Positions 7,763 to 14,543 of a stretch of 21,437 nt of DNA are shown here, piece after piece (the stretch's first letter is position 1; every line of letters starts with the position of its first letter). The notes under the pieces are model-generated. The model saw only the letters and a list, made by a program, of their open reading frames with translations, was not told the DNA's origin and did no database searches. The position numbers and the translations under genes are program-made. Source of the stretch: Chitinophagaceae bacterium UBA2793 (GTDB lineage: Bacteria > Bacteroidota > Bacteroidia > Chitinophagales > Chitinophagaceae); NCBI GenBank assembly GCA_002352045.1, contig DEHT01000022.1:1-21437 (forward strand). Direction: 5' to 3'.

Positions 7763-7850
7763 GGGCTAAAGCCCGGCAACACTAACTTTTGCTTCAGTTA
7801 CACCGACCTTAAAGTCGGGGCAAAAAATTTTTTTTTTAATGGCTTTAGCC
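7763..7850. repeat. Nested palindromic element
   Basis: GGCTAAAGCC (7764-7773, itself inside the palindrome GGGCTAAAGCCC) is the exact reverse complement of GGCTTTAGCC at 7841-7850. Between them lies a smaller hairpin, CCGAC/GTCGG, at 7803-7818, followed by an A-run and T-run. This resembles short interspersed palindromic elements; no transposase gene is nearby. A further hairpin, ACCCC-AAA-GGGGT, sits at 7898-7910. Confidence 0.5.
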
Positions 7851-7923
7851 AAATTCAACAATGAAGAAACCGGCTTACTGCACCTAACAAATCAATTACC
7901 CCAAAGGGGTTTAATTAAAATAG

Positions 7924-8054
7924 TCATCGGTGCAGCCAATGGAAAATAAACCGGTTTTGAAATTGAACCATGTAAGGGTTCAACAAAAAGTATAAAATTG
8001 TTTCCGGGCATTTCACTCACTGCTATTCAAACCTGGTTACCAACAAACCGGTTT
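7924..8054 (+). repeat. Interspersed repeat, copy A (right of the cassette)
   Basis: The block starts with TCATCGGTGCAGCCAATGGA, followed 39 nt after its start by a hairpin (TTGAACC 7963-7969 with GGTTCAA 7977-7983) and then TTTCCGGGCATTT near 8001. AAACCGGTTT occurs twice within it, at 7948 and 8045. The same order of elements occurs at 9443-9550, with 16 of 20 bases of the lead motif identical. No coding frame was found. The rest of the 7694-8134 gap holds the nested palindrome above and nothing else recognisable. Confidence 0.55.
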
Positions 8055-8134
8055 TAACCCTCAGTACTTATGTTTACGGCTTTTGCAACCTATCTATTTT
8101 GCAACAATTTTTAATGCAACCAATGAATATATAT

Positions 8135-9289
8135 TTACTTTTTAAAAGCGGGTTGCTTTATCAAATCTTCGTACAACAAATTAACCACTTCACTTAAAGG
8201 CTGAATAAACCCATTTTTATAAACCGGCCTGCATCCATTTGTTATAACAACTATTCCAAATTTTTCCTTTGGGTCAAAAAATAGCATACTGTACAATCCG
8301 TATGCCGAGCCCGTATGGCCTGTGAGCATTTTACCGGAAATAAGCTTTTGTGTTTTCTGTAAAGCCAGGCAATAACCTTCCTCCCCACCCCAAAAAGGCT
8401 GCTGCATTAATTGAGCCGATTTCTTTTTAATAATTCTCTTACCATTGTATTTTCCAAAATTCATGTGCATAGCCATGTATTTGGCAAGGTCAACTGCCGA
8501 AATTTTCATACCGCCGGTTGGCGAAAAAACAGGAGTACTGGATCCCATTATGTACTCTTCTATTTCTTTTGTTCGTGGATTATAAGCACCGGGTGAAGCA
8601 GTAAATTTATTGAAAGAGGTATCATTGTATTCATATAAGGTTACAAATTTTGATGCGTCTAATACACCCACCCTATATCCGCCATACAATTTCAACGGAT
8701 CTAATATATGTGCTTTCACATAATTATCAAATCGTTCACCACTAATCCGTTCTATAATGGTACCCAGTATATTAAAATTAAGATTGCAATATTTATAATT
8801 TTCTCCCGGCGAATAATCGCTGTAGCATTTAGCCCAGTTAATATTTTTTTCAGGATTAATTGCATCCAACGTAAAATATCCTTCCGAGTCATTAATGCTC
8901 GAAGTATGCGACAATAACATTTTTAATGTAATTACTTTTTCCGGAAATTTTGGATTGCGTACCTTAAAGCCGATAAGATTACTTACATCATCTTGTAAAC
9001 TCAATTTTTTTGTTTCCATCAGTTGCAGGATGGAGGTTGCCGAAAAAGATTTTGAAATAGAGGCAATTCGAAATATATCCGAATCATTAAGCGGAGTTTG
9101 AGTAGCTATATCTTTTAAACCAAAGGAATGGGTATAAATCATTTTCCCCTTTTTTACAACAGCAACCGACAAACCAACTACCTCAAACTTTTTAATTACA
9201 CTATCAATTTTTGATTCTATGGTTGCAGACTGAGCAAAAAGGCCGGTTTGAATGCAGAGAATATTTATAACAATGGCAATTTTCTTCAT
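8135..9289 (-). CDS. Exported serine hydrolase, class C beta-lactamase / PBP-like family
   Basis: This 384-residue protein has a signal peptide (MKKIAIVINILCIQTGLFAQ) and a full beta-lactamase-superfamily fold (PF00144 type). All three active-site motifs are visible: S-x-x-K as SISK at residues 77-80 (nucleophile Ser77), Y-x-N as YCN at 167-169, and H-T-G at 325-327 replacing the K-T-G of true beta-lactamases. H-T-G is common in esterases, D-aminopeptidases and other non-lactamase members, so antibiotic resistance should not be assumed. The likely location is the periplasm or outside the cell. It stands alone, with non-coding repeats of one family on both sides in the same orientation. Upstream on its strand TATATTTA is a near-match to a -7 box, just before the ATG. 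Confidence 0.88.
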   Translation of the reverse strand: MKKIAIVINILCIQTGLFAQSATIESKIDSVIKKFEVVGLSVAVVKKGKMIYTHSFGLKDIATQTPLNDSDIFRIASISKSFSATSILQLMETKKLSLQDDVSNLIGFKVRNPKFPEKVITLKMLLSHTSSINDSEGYFTLDAINPEKNINWAKCYSDYSPGENYKYCNLNFNILGTIIERISGERFDNYVKAHILDPLKLYGGYRVGVLDASKFVTLYEYNDTSFNKFTASPGAYNPRTKEIEEYIMGSSTPVFSPTGGMKISAVDLAKYMAMHMNFGKYNGKRIIKKKSAQLMQQPFWGGEEGYCLALQKTQKLISGKMLTGHTGSAYGLYSMLFFDPKEKFGIVVITNGCRPVYKNGFIQPLSEVVNLLYEDLIKQPAFKK

Positions 9290-9410
9290 ATCTAAATATA
9301 AAACTTGAAATTTTATTTCTTTAAATTTTTATGGCGCATTTAAAATTGTAGCAGCACATTCTTCATGAGTACTTAAGGAACATTATCAATAAAATATCCC
9401 GAGTGGAAGC

Positions 9411-9436
9411 TAACCTGCCTGAAGGCAGACAGGTTA
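9411..9436. repeat. Short GC-rich palindrome
   Basis: TAACCTG (9411-9417) and CAGGTTA (9430-9436) form 7-bp arms; inside, GCCTGAAGGC can form its own hairpin. It directly precedes repeat copy B. No T-run follows, so it is not an obvious terminator for either strand. Confidence 0.4.
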
Positions 9437-9442
9437 AGATAA

Positions 9443-9550
9443 TCAGCGGTGCAACCGATGAACATGTAAAACAATGTTGGCTTTGAACCCTTTCGGGGTT
9501 CAATATCTATTTTCAACATTTCTACCAAATGCTTTCTTCCGGGGTCATTT
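9443..9550 (+). repeat. Interspersed repeat, copy B
   Basis: The block starts with TCAGCGGTGCAACCGATGAA (16/20 identical to copy A), followed 40 nt after its start by a stronger hairpin (TTGAACCC 9483-9490 with GGGTTCAA 9496-9503), then TCTTCCGGGGTCATTT near 9535. Orientation is the same as copy A, and the two copies bracket the serine hydrolase gene about 1.5 kb apart. Confidence 0.55.
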
Positions 9551-9993
9551 AAACCATATCACCGTCAGAAAAAAACATCCATTACCATTTGAAGAAGATG
9601 ATTAAAGCCCAATATTATATACACAATCACTACTATATCATACTTTGTAATTTTCTGTCATGTTCGATAATGCCCTATTATTGGGAGTTTCGAAAATTCT
9701 ACTTTGTGAAACCATTGTAAATACTGAATTATTGTTCAATCAATCTGCCCAAAACCAGTACAGTAAAAGCATCAAAATGTTTTCCCCATTACGTTAATAA
9801 TAATTTCTTAACATAATTAAATTGAGGGCTTATTTTGCTATAGAGTCTGGAAGAAAAGTAGGTTGGTTTTACTCCTCAAATTTTCATTTACATATTGTAA
9901 AAAGAAATAAACTCAGGTTTTCAAAAACTTTGAGAAGGGGTTACTTTCCGCTTTACTTCAGCAATATTTAATTAGTAGAAAAGAAAAAATGGT
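9551..9993. other. AT-rich upstream region of nrdB, no gene seen
   Basis: This 443-bp stretch has no coding frame that looks real and no RNA gene I recognise. It should contain the nrdB promoter; TTATTTTG near 9830 is one mismatch from the -7 consensus. CTACTATATCATACTT near 9630 weakly resembles one half of an NrdR box pair, but no second box was found at the usual spacing. The start region before 9994 is A-rich, as is usual in this phylum. Confidence 0.4.
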
Positions 9994-10965
9994 ATGAGTA
10001 ACAGTGAAGAAATTCTTTTAAAAGAAAACAAGGATCGTTTTGTAATCCTTCCTATTAATTATCCTAAAATTTGGGAGCAATATAAAAAGCACGAAGCCAG
10101 CTTTTGGACTGCAGAAGAAATAGACCTTAGTGCCGATTTAAAAGATTGGGAAAGCATGAATGATGGCGAACGTCATTTCATAAGTCATGTATTAGCATTT
10201 TTTGCAGCAAGTGATGGCATTGTTAATGAGAACCTGGCTGTAAACTTTATGAGCGAAGTACAATTGCCTGAGGCAAGGTGTTTTTATGGCTTCCAGATAA
10301 TGATGGAAAATATTCACAGCGAAACCTACGCATTATTGATAGATACCTACATAAAAGACCCCAAAGAAAAAGACCGTTTGTTTCATGCAATAGACACTGT
10401 TCCTGCTGTAACAAAAAAAGCCGAATGGGCTTTGCGTTGGATTGAAAACGGAACCTTTGCAGAAAGGCTGGTGGCCTTTGCGGCAGTAGAAGGCATTTTC
10501 TTTAGTGGTAGTTTCTGCTCTATTTTCTGGTTGAAGAAAAGAGGTTTAATGCCCGGCCTCACTTTTAGCAACGAATTGATAAGCCGGGATGAAGGTATGC
10601 ATTGTGAATTTGCCTGCCTACTGTATAGTATGTTGCAAAATAAATTATCGGAGGAAGTAGTGCATGGTATCATTAAAGATGCCGTAACCATCGAAAAAGA
10701 ATTTATTACAGATGCATTGCCGGTTTCATTAATTGGCATGAACGCATCGCTTATGCAACAATACATTGAGTTTGTAGCCGATCGTTGGTTGGCAGAGTTG
10801 GGCTACAACAAAGTATATAATGCCAGCAACCCATTCGATTTTATGGAAATGATTTCGCTTCAGGGCAAAACAAACTTTTTTGAAAAGCGTGTGGGCGACT
10901 ATCAAAAATCGGGTGTATTGGGCAGCAAAGAGTCTCAAAACTTTTCTTTGGAAGAAGATTTTTAA
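9994..10965 (+). CDS. nrdB: Ribonucleotide reductase small subunit (class Ia, R2)
   Basis: This 323-residue R2 subunit carries the di-iron tyrosyl-radical cofactor for reduction of ribonucleoside diphosphates. Expected metal ligands are all visible: Asp74 (AASDG), Glu105 and His108 (MENIHSE), Glu166 (AAVEGIFFSGS), Glu200 and His203 (SRDEGMH). The radical tyrosine is Tyr112 in HSETYALLIDTY. The C-terminal tail ends NFSLEEDF, matching the R1-docking tail of eukaryotic R2 (FTLDADF in mouse, from memory). Long stretches such as HFISHVLAFFAASDGIVNEN are almost the animal sequence. It lies 99 bp before nrdA on the same strand, surely an operon. The start is the only sensible ATG; ATGGTATGA just upstream is out of frame. 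Confidence 0.97.
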   Translation: MSNSEEILLKENKDRFVILPINYPKIWEQYKKHEASFWTAEEIDLSADLKDWESMNDGERHFISHVLAFFAASDGIVNENLAVNFMSEVQLPEARCFYGFQIMMENIHSETYALLIDTYIKDPKEKDRLFHAIDTVPAVTKKAEWALRWIENGTFAERLVAFAAVEGIFFSGSFCSIFWLKKRGLMPGLTFSNELISRDEGMHCEFACLLYSMLQNKLSEEVVHGIIKDAVTIEKEFITDALPVSLIGMNASLMQQYIEFVADRWLAELGYNKVYNASNPFDFMEMISLQGKTNFFEKRVGDYQKSGVLGSKESQNFSLEEDF

Positions 10966-10982
10966 AACAAAACAATTAAAGC

Positions 10983-11015
10983 AAAGGCAATTTATTTTGA
11001 GAAGGTATTGCCTTT
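10983..11015 (+). other. Hairpin in the nrdB-nrdA gap
   Basis: AAAGGCAAT (10983-10991) pairs with ATTGCCTTT (11007-11015) in a 9-bp stem with a 15-nt loop. No clean T-run follows, so full termination is unlikely. It may be an RNA processing or stabilising element that sets the R2:R1 ratio. Confidence 0.4.
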
Positions 11016-11064
11016 CATAAAAACTTATAACTCTACTTACTAACCACCAAACAACTATCTTACT

Positions 11065-13458
11065 ATGTACGTAATTAAAAGAAACGGAAAACAAGAGTCC
11101 GTAAAGTTTGATAAAGTAACGGCAAGGCTTGAGAAATTGTCTTATAGCCTTAGTCCTATGGTGAACATTATAGATGTGGCAAAAAAAACCATCGAAGGTA
11201 TTTATGCCGGCGTGCCCACCACAGAGCTCGACAACCTGGCGGCAGAAACTGCAGCGTCTTTAACCATTACACATCCCGATTACGCAATACTTGCATCAAG
11301 AATAGCGGTGAGTAATTTACATAAAAACACTACCAAGTCTTTCTCAAAAACCATGAGGGCTTTGTATGATTATATAGATCCGAAAACGGGCAAACACTTA
11401 CCGCTTTTGGATGATGAAATTATTCAAATAATTGAAGACAATGCTGAGGTGTTGGATAGTACCATCATCTACGACCGGGATTTTGGTTTTGATTTTTTCG
11501 GTTTTAAAACCCTGGAAAAAGCTTACCTGCTAAAGTTAAACGGCAAAATAGCCGAACGCCCACAACACATGTATATGCGTGTGGCGGTAGGCATACATAA
11601 AACCGATATTGAAGCAGCCATTAAAACCTATCACTTAATGAGTGAGAGATGGTTTACCCATGCCACGCCTACCCTTTTTAATGCGGGTACTCCAAAACCG
11701 CAAATGAGTTCCTGCTTTTTGCTGACAATGAAAGACGATAGCATTGAAGGTATTTATGACACTTTAAAGCAAACAGCAAAAATTTCTCAAAGTGCCGGCG
11801 GTATTGGTTTATCTATTCATAACATTAGGGCTACTGGAAGTTATATTGGTGGAACCAATGGCACCAGCAATGGAATTATTCCAATGCTGCGTGTGTTTAA
11901 CGATACTGCCCGTTATGTAGATCAGGGCGGCGGCAAACGCAAAGGTGCATTTGCTATTTATTTGGAACCCTGGCATGCTGATGTTTTTGAATTTTTAGAT
12001 TTAAGAAAAAACCACGGTAAAGAAGAGTTGCGTGCAAGAGATTTGTTTTATGCACTTTGGATGAACGATTTGTTTATGCAGCGTGTAGAAGATAATACTA
12101 CCTGGAGTTTGTTTTGCCCCAACGAAGCTCCCGGCTTAGCCGATTGCTTTGGTAAAGAGTTTGAAGAACTCTATACCCGTTACGAAGCGGAAGGCCGTGC
12201 AAGAAAAACCATCAAAGCACAAGACCTTTGGTTTGCCATTATTGATTCGCAAATTGAAACCGGTACACCATACATCTTACACAAAGATGCTGCCAACAGT
12301 AAGAGCAATCAGCAAAACCTGGGCACCATCAAAAGCAGTAATCTTTGTACCGAAATTATTGAATACACCAGCCCCGATGAAGTAGCGGTTTGTAATTTGG
12401 CTTCTCTGGCATTGCCAAAATTTGTAATCAACGGAACTTTCGATCATCAAAAATTATATGATGTTACTTATGAGGTAACTAAAAACCTCAACAAAATAAT
12501 TGATAACAATTATTACCCGGTTGAAGAAGCTAAAAACAGCAACATGCGCCACAGGCCCATTGGTTTAGGCGTGCAGGGTCTGGCAGATGCATTCATTATG
12601 CTACGCCTTCCTTTTGAAAGCGACCTGGCAAAAATGCTGAATAAAAATATTTTTGAAACCATTTACTTTGCCGCCATGACGGCCAGTAAAGACCTTGCAA
12701 AAGAACAAGGCGCCTACCAAACCTACGAAGGCTCTCCGGTTTCTAAAGGTATTTTCCAGTACGATATGTGGAATGTAACTCCTACAGATCGCTGGGATTG
12801 GGCAACTTTAAAAGAAGAAGTAAAAAAATATGGTGTTCGTAATTCTTTATTAGTGGCTCCAATGCCTACTGCATCTACTTCACAAATTCTTGGCAACAAC
12901 GAATGTTTTGAGCCTTATACCAGCAATATTTACACTCGTAGAGTTTTGAGCGGTGAGTTTATTATTGTAAACAAACATTTGTTGAAAGACTTAGTAAACC
13001 TTGGCCTGTGGAACAACAATATGAAGAATAAAATTATTGCGGCCAATGGTTCTATTCAAAATATTGATGAAATACCTGCCGATATCAAAGAACTCTACAA
13101 AACCGTTTGGGAAATTAAGCAACGCAACCTGATAGATATGGCCGCCGACCGTGGTGCCTATATTTGCCAATCGCAATCGTTGAATTTATTTGTTGAAAGT
13201 CCATCGGCATCCAAGCTAACTTCCATGCATTTTTATGGCTGGAAAAAAGGATTGAAAACAGGCATGTATTATTTGCGTACACAAGCCGCTACACAAGCTG
13301 TGCAGTTTACGGTAGAAAAACAAGCAGCTATTGATATTACTCCGGTAAACCCCGGTACAGATGCAGCTAATGCACAAACGGGTTCCGATGTGGAAGCAAC
13401 CCAGGCCGATGGCCCGGTATGTACCATGCAGGATGGATGTATAACATGCGGTTCGTAA
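11065..13458 (+). CDS. nrdA: Ribonucleotide reductase large subunit (class Ia, R1)
   Basis: This 797-residue catalytic and allosteric subunit works with NrdB to make deoxyribonucleotides. An ATP-cone lies at residues 1-90 (MYVIKRNGKQESVKFDKVTA). Catalytic cysteines are Cys217 (MSSCFLL), Cys428 (NLCTEI, thiyl-radical region with Glu430) and Cys443 (VAVCNLASL). The C-terminal redox pair is Cys792/Cys795 in the ending CITCGS. The active-site signature PMPTASTSQILGNNE and the specificity-loop region RATGSYIGGTNGTSNG are intact. Numbering differs by only one residue from human RRM1 at the active-site cysteines (429 and 444, from memory), and the ending matches its CLMCGS. Residues 745-790 form a low-complexity Ala/Thr/Asp linker before the swinging tail. 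A strong terminator follows. Confidence 0.97.
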   Translation: MYVIKRNGKQESVKFDKVTARLEKLSYSLSPMVNIIDVAKKTIEGIYAGVPTTELDNLAAETAASLTITHPDYAILASRIAVSNLHKNTTKSFSKTMRALYDYIDPKTGKHLPLLDDEIIQIIEDNAEVLDSTIIYDRDFGFDFFGFKTLEKAYLLKLNGKIAERPQHMYMRVAVGIHKTDIEAAIKTYHLMSERWFTHATPTLFNAGTPKPQMSSCFLLTMKDDSIEGIYDTLKQTAKISQSAGGIGLSIHNIRATGSYIGGTNGTSNGIIPMLRVFNDTARYVDQGGGKRKGAFAIYLEPWHADVFEFLDLRKNHGKEELRARDLFYALWMNDLFMQRVEDNTTWSLFCPNEAPGLADCFGKEFEELYTRYEAEGRARKTIKAQDLWFAIIDSQIETGTPYILHKDAANSKSNQQNLGTIKSSNLCTEIIEYTSPDEVAVCNLASLALPKFVINGTFDHQKLYDVTYEVTKNLNKIIDNNYYPVEEAKNSNMRHRPIGLGVQGLADAFIMLRLPFESDLAKMLNKNIFETIYFAAMTASKDLAKEQGAYQTYEGSPVSKGIFQYDMWNVTPTDRWDWATLKEEVKKYGVRNSLLVAPMPTASTSQILGNNECFEPYTSNIYTRRVLSGEFIIVNKHLLKDLVNLGLWNNNMKNKIIAANGSIQNIDEIPADIKELYKTVWEIKQRNLIDMAADRGAYICQSQSLNLFVESPSASKLTSMHFYGWKKGLKTGMYYLRTQAATQAVQFTVEKQAAIDITPVNPGTDAANAQTGSDVEATQADGPVCTMQDGCITCGS

Positions 13459-13483
13459 AAAATCACTTCAAATAAATATTCTT

Positions 13484-13513
13484 ATAGCCTCGTAATTGCG
13501 GGGCTATTTTTTT
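13484..13513 (+). terminator. Terminator of the nrdBA operon
   Basis: A 9-bp stem (ATAGCCTCG with CGGGGCTAT, one G-U) has a 6-nt TAATTG loop and is followed directly by seven Ts. It lies 25 bp after the nrdA stop. Confidence 0.85.
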
Positions 13514-13533
13514 GTGCAGGCTGTCTTCTTATT

Positions 13534-13567
13534 AAGCTGGTCGACCTTATAAAAGGTCGACCAGCTT
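13534..13567. repeat. Perfect 15-bp-stem hairpin
   Basis: AAGCTGGTCGACCTT (13534-13548) and its exact reverse complement (13553-13567) enclose a 4-nt loop ATAA. Only TT C follows, so it is a poor terminator, and the real one lies just upstream. The central GGTCGACC recalls the smaller CCGAC/GTCGG hairpin at 7803, suggesting a palindromic interspersed element. Confidence 0.6.
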
Positions 13568-13618
13568 TCATTGTCCATTTGTACAATTAACATAGTATTA
13601 AAATAAACTGCTAAAAGC

Positions 13619-13626
13619 TATCTTTG
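13619..13626 (+). promoter_or_regulatory. -7 box of smpB
   Basis: TATCTTTG fits TAnnTTTG exactly and is five nucleotides from the ATG at 13632. The transcript should therefore start at or next to the start codon, giving a leaderless or nearly leaderless mRNA. No TTTG -33 element is present at the usual distance. Confidence 0.5.
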
Positions 13627-13631
13627 CGCCA

Positions 13632-14069
13632 ATGGAATTAAGCAACAGAAAGGCATACCACGAATATTTTTTTGAGCAAAAATATATTGCAGGCATTGTG
13701 CTGCAAGGCACCGAAATTAAATCATTAAGAACCGGCAAAGCCAGCTTTAACGACAGCTACTGCTATTTTCATAAAAGCGAATTGTATATAAAAAGTTTAC
13801 ACATCTCCGAATATGCTTTTGGTACTTATACCAACCACGAGCCTATGCAGGAGCGAAAACTTTTACTCAACAGAAAAGAATTGAAAAAGTTAGAAGCAAA
13901 AATTAAAGAAAAGGGCTACAGTATTATTCCGCTCAAAATATTCATCAACGAAAAGGGCCTTGCTAAATTAGAAATTGGACTGGGGAAGGGTAAAAAGAAT
14001 TACGATAAAAGAGAAACCATTAAGCAAAGAGAAAACGACCGGGACATAAAAAGAAAGTATGGTATTTAG
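13632..14069 (+). CDS. smpB: SsrA-binding protein SmpB
   Basis: This 145-residue protein binds tmRNA and delivers it to stalled ribosomes in trans-translation. The beta-barrel core shows family landmarks: NRKAYHEYFFEQKYIAGIVL, GTEIKSLRTGKASFNDSYC near residues 27-45 and ISEYAFGTYTNHEPMQERKL near 57-76; GLAKLEIGLGKGKKNYDKR leads into the basic C-terminal tail (RETIKQRENDRDIKRKYGI). That tail is disordered in free SmpB and becomes helical in the mRNA channel. The final GI and stop come from an inserted hairpin element; three more copies of the tail coding region follow in tandem, and the last would end KYAA. The protein is still full length for the family. Expression is probably from the -7 box right at its start. 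Confidence 0.95.
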   Translation: MELSNRKAYHEYFFEQKYIAGIVLQGTEIKSLRTGKASFNDSYCYFHKSELYIKSLHISEYAFGTYTNHEPMQERKLLLNRKELKKLEAKIKEKGYSIIPLKIFINEKGLAKLEIGLGKGKKNYDKRETIKQRENDRDIKRKYGI

Positions 14070-14507
14070 TTATACACAGCAGAGTATCGCTTAAAGCGAT
14101 AGAATATGGCTTCGAAACTGGAAGTTTCGAAGAGCGACGAGAATTACGATAAAAGAGAAAACGATCGGGACATAAAAAGAAAGTATGGTATTTAGTTGTA
14201 CACAGCAGAGTATCGCTTAAAGCGATAGAATATGGCTTCGAAACTGGAAGTTTCGAAGAGCTTCGGGTTTCGAAGAGCGTCGATAAAAGAGAAACCATTA
14301 AACAAAGGGAAAACGACCGGGATATAAAAAGAAAGTATGGTATTTAGCCATATACAGCAGGTTATCGCTTAAAGCGATAGAATATAACTTCGAAACTGGA
14401 AGTTTCGAAGAGCTTCGGAGCTTCGGGAGCTTCGGAGCGACGATAAAAGAGAAACCATTAAACAAAGGGAAAACGATCGGGACATAAAAAGAAAGTATGC
14501 AGCGTAA
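13997..14507 (+). repeat. Tandem array of smpB 3'-end copies separated by hairpin elements
   Basis: Four copies of the smpB tail coding sequence lie at 13997-14061 (the live gene), 14141-14187, 14281-14339 and 14441-14499. Between them are three related spacers of 79, 93 and 101 bp (14062-14140, 14188-14280, 14340-14440). Each spacer starts GTATTTAG, supplying a stop to the copy before it. Each then carries ATCGCTTAAAGCGAT and a 10-bp hairpin (CTTCGAAACT, loop GGA, AGTTTCGAAG), and ends in variable AGCTTCGG-type repeats. The tail copies differ at only four sites, all synonymous third positions; copy 2 lacks 18 bp in frame between GAGAAA repeats. Copy 4 ends GCAGCGTAA, probably the ancestral gene end. 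Confidence 0.9.
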
Positions 14508-14522
14508 CCATACTGCATTTTT
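14497..14522. terminator. Likely original smpB terminator, bidirectional
   Basis: ATGCAG (14497-14502) pairs with CTGCAT (14513-14518), followed by TTTTT on the plus strand. On the minus strand the same stem is followed by ACTTTCTTTTT, so it may also serve the convergent Ppx-like gene. The left arm lies within the last codons of the fourth smpB-tail copy, supporting the view that this copy marks the ancestral gene end. Confidence 0.45.
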
Positions 14523-14543
14523 AAAAAAGTTTTTACAATCAGT

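Noticed and set aside
8135..9289. Antibiotic-resistance beta-lactamase
   Set aside because: The third motif is H-T-G rather than K-T-G, which is common in non-lactamase hydrolases; resistance cannot be claimed.
9625..9645. Possible NrdR box upstream of nrdB
   Set aside because: It only partly matches, and no second box lies at the expected spacing; it is far from the start codon.
10383..10766. 127-codon minus-strand frame opposite nrdB
   Set aside because: It lies wholly antisense to nrdB, whose metal ligands and radical tyrosine are all in place.
14020..14298. 92-codon minus-strand frame with an internal duplicated segment
   Set aside because: It is the complement of the smpB tail array, and its internal repeat follows from the array. 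No start signal or domain.
14062..14440. CRISPR array
   Set aside because: Repeats are 59-65 bp coding copies with related spacers that share hairpins; spacers are not unique, and no cas gene is present.
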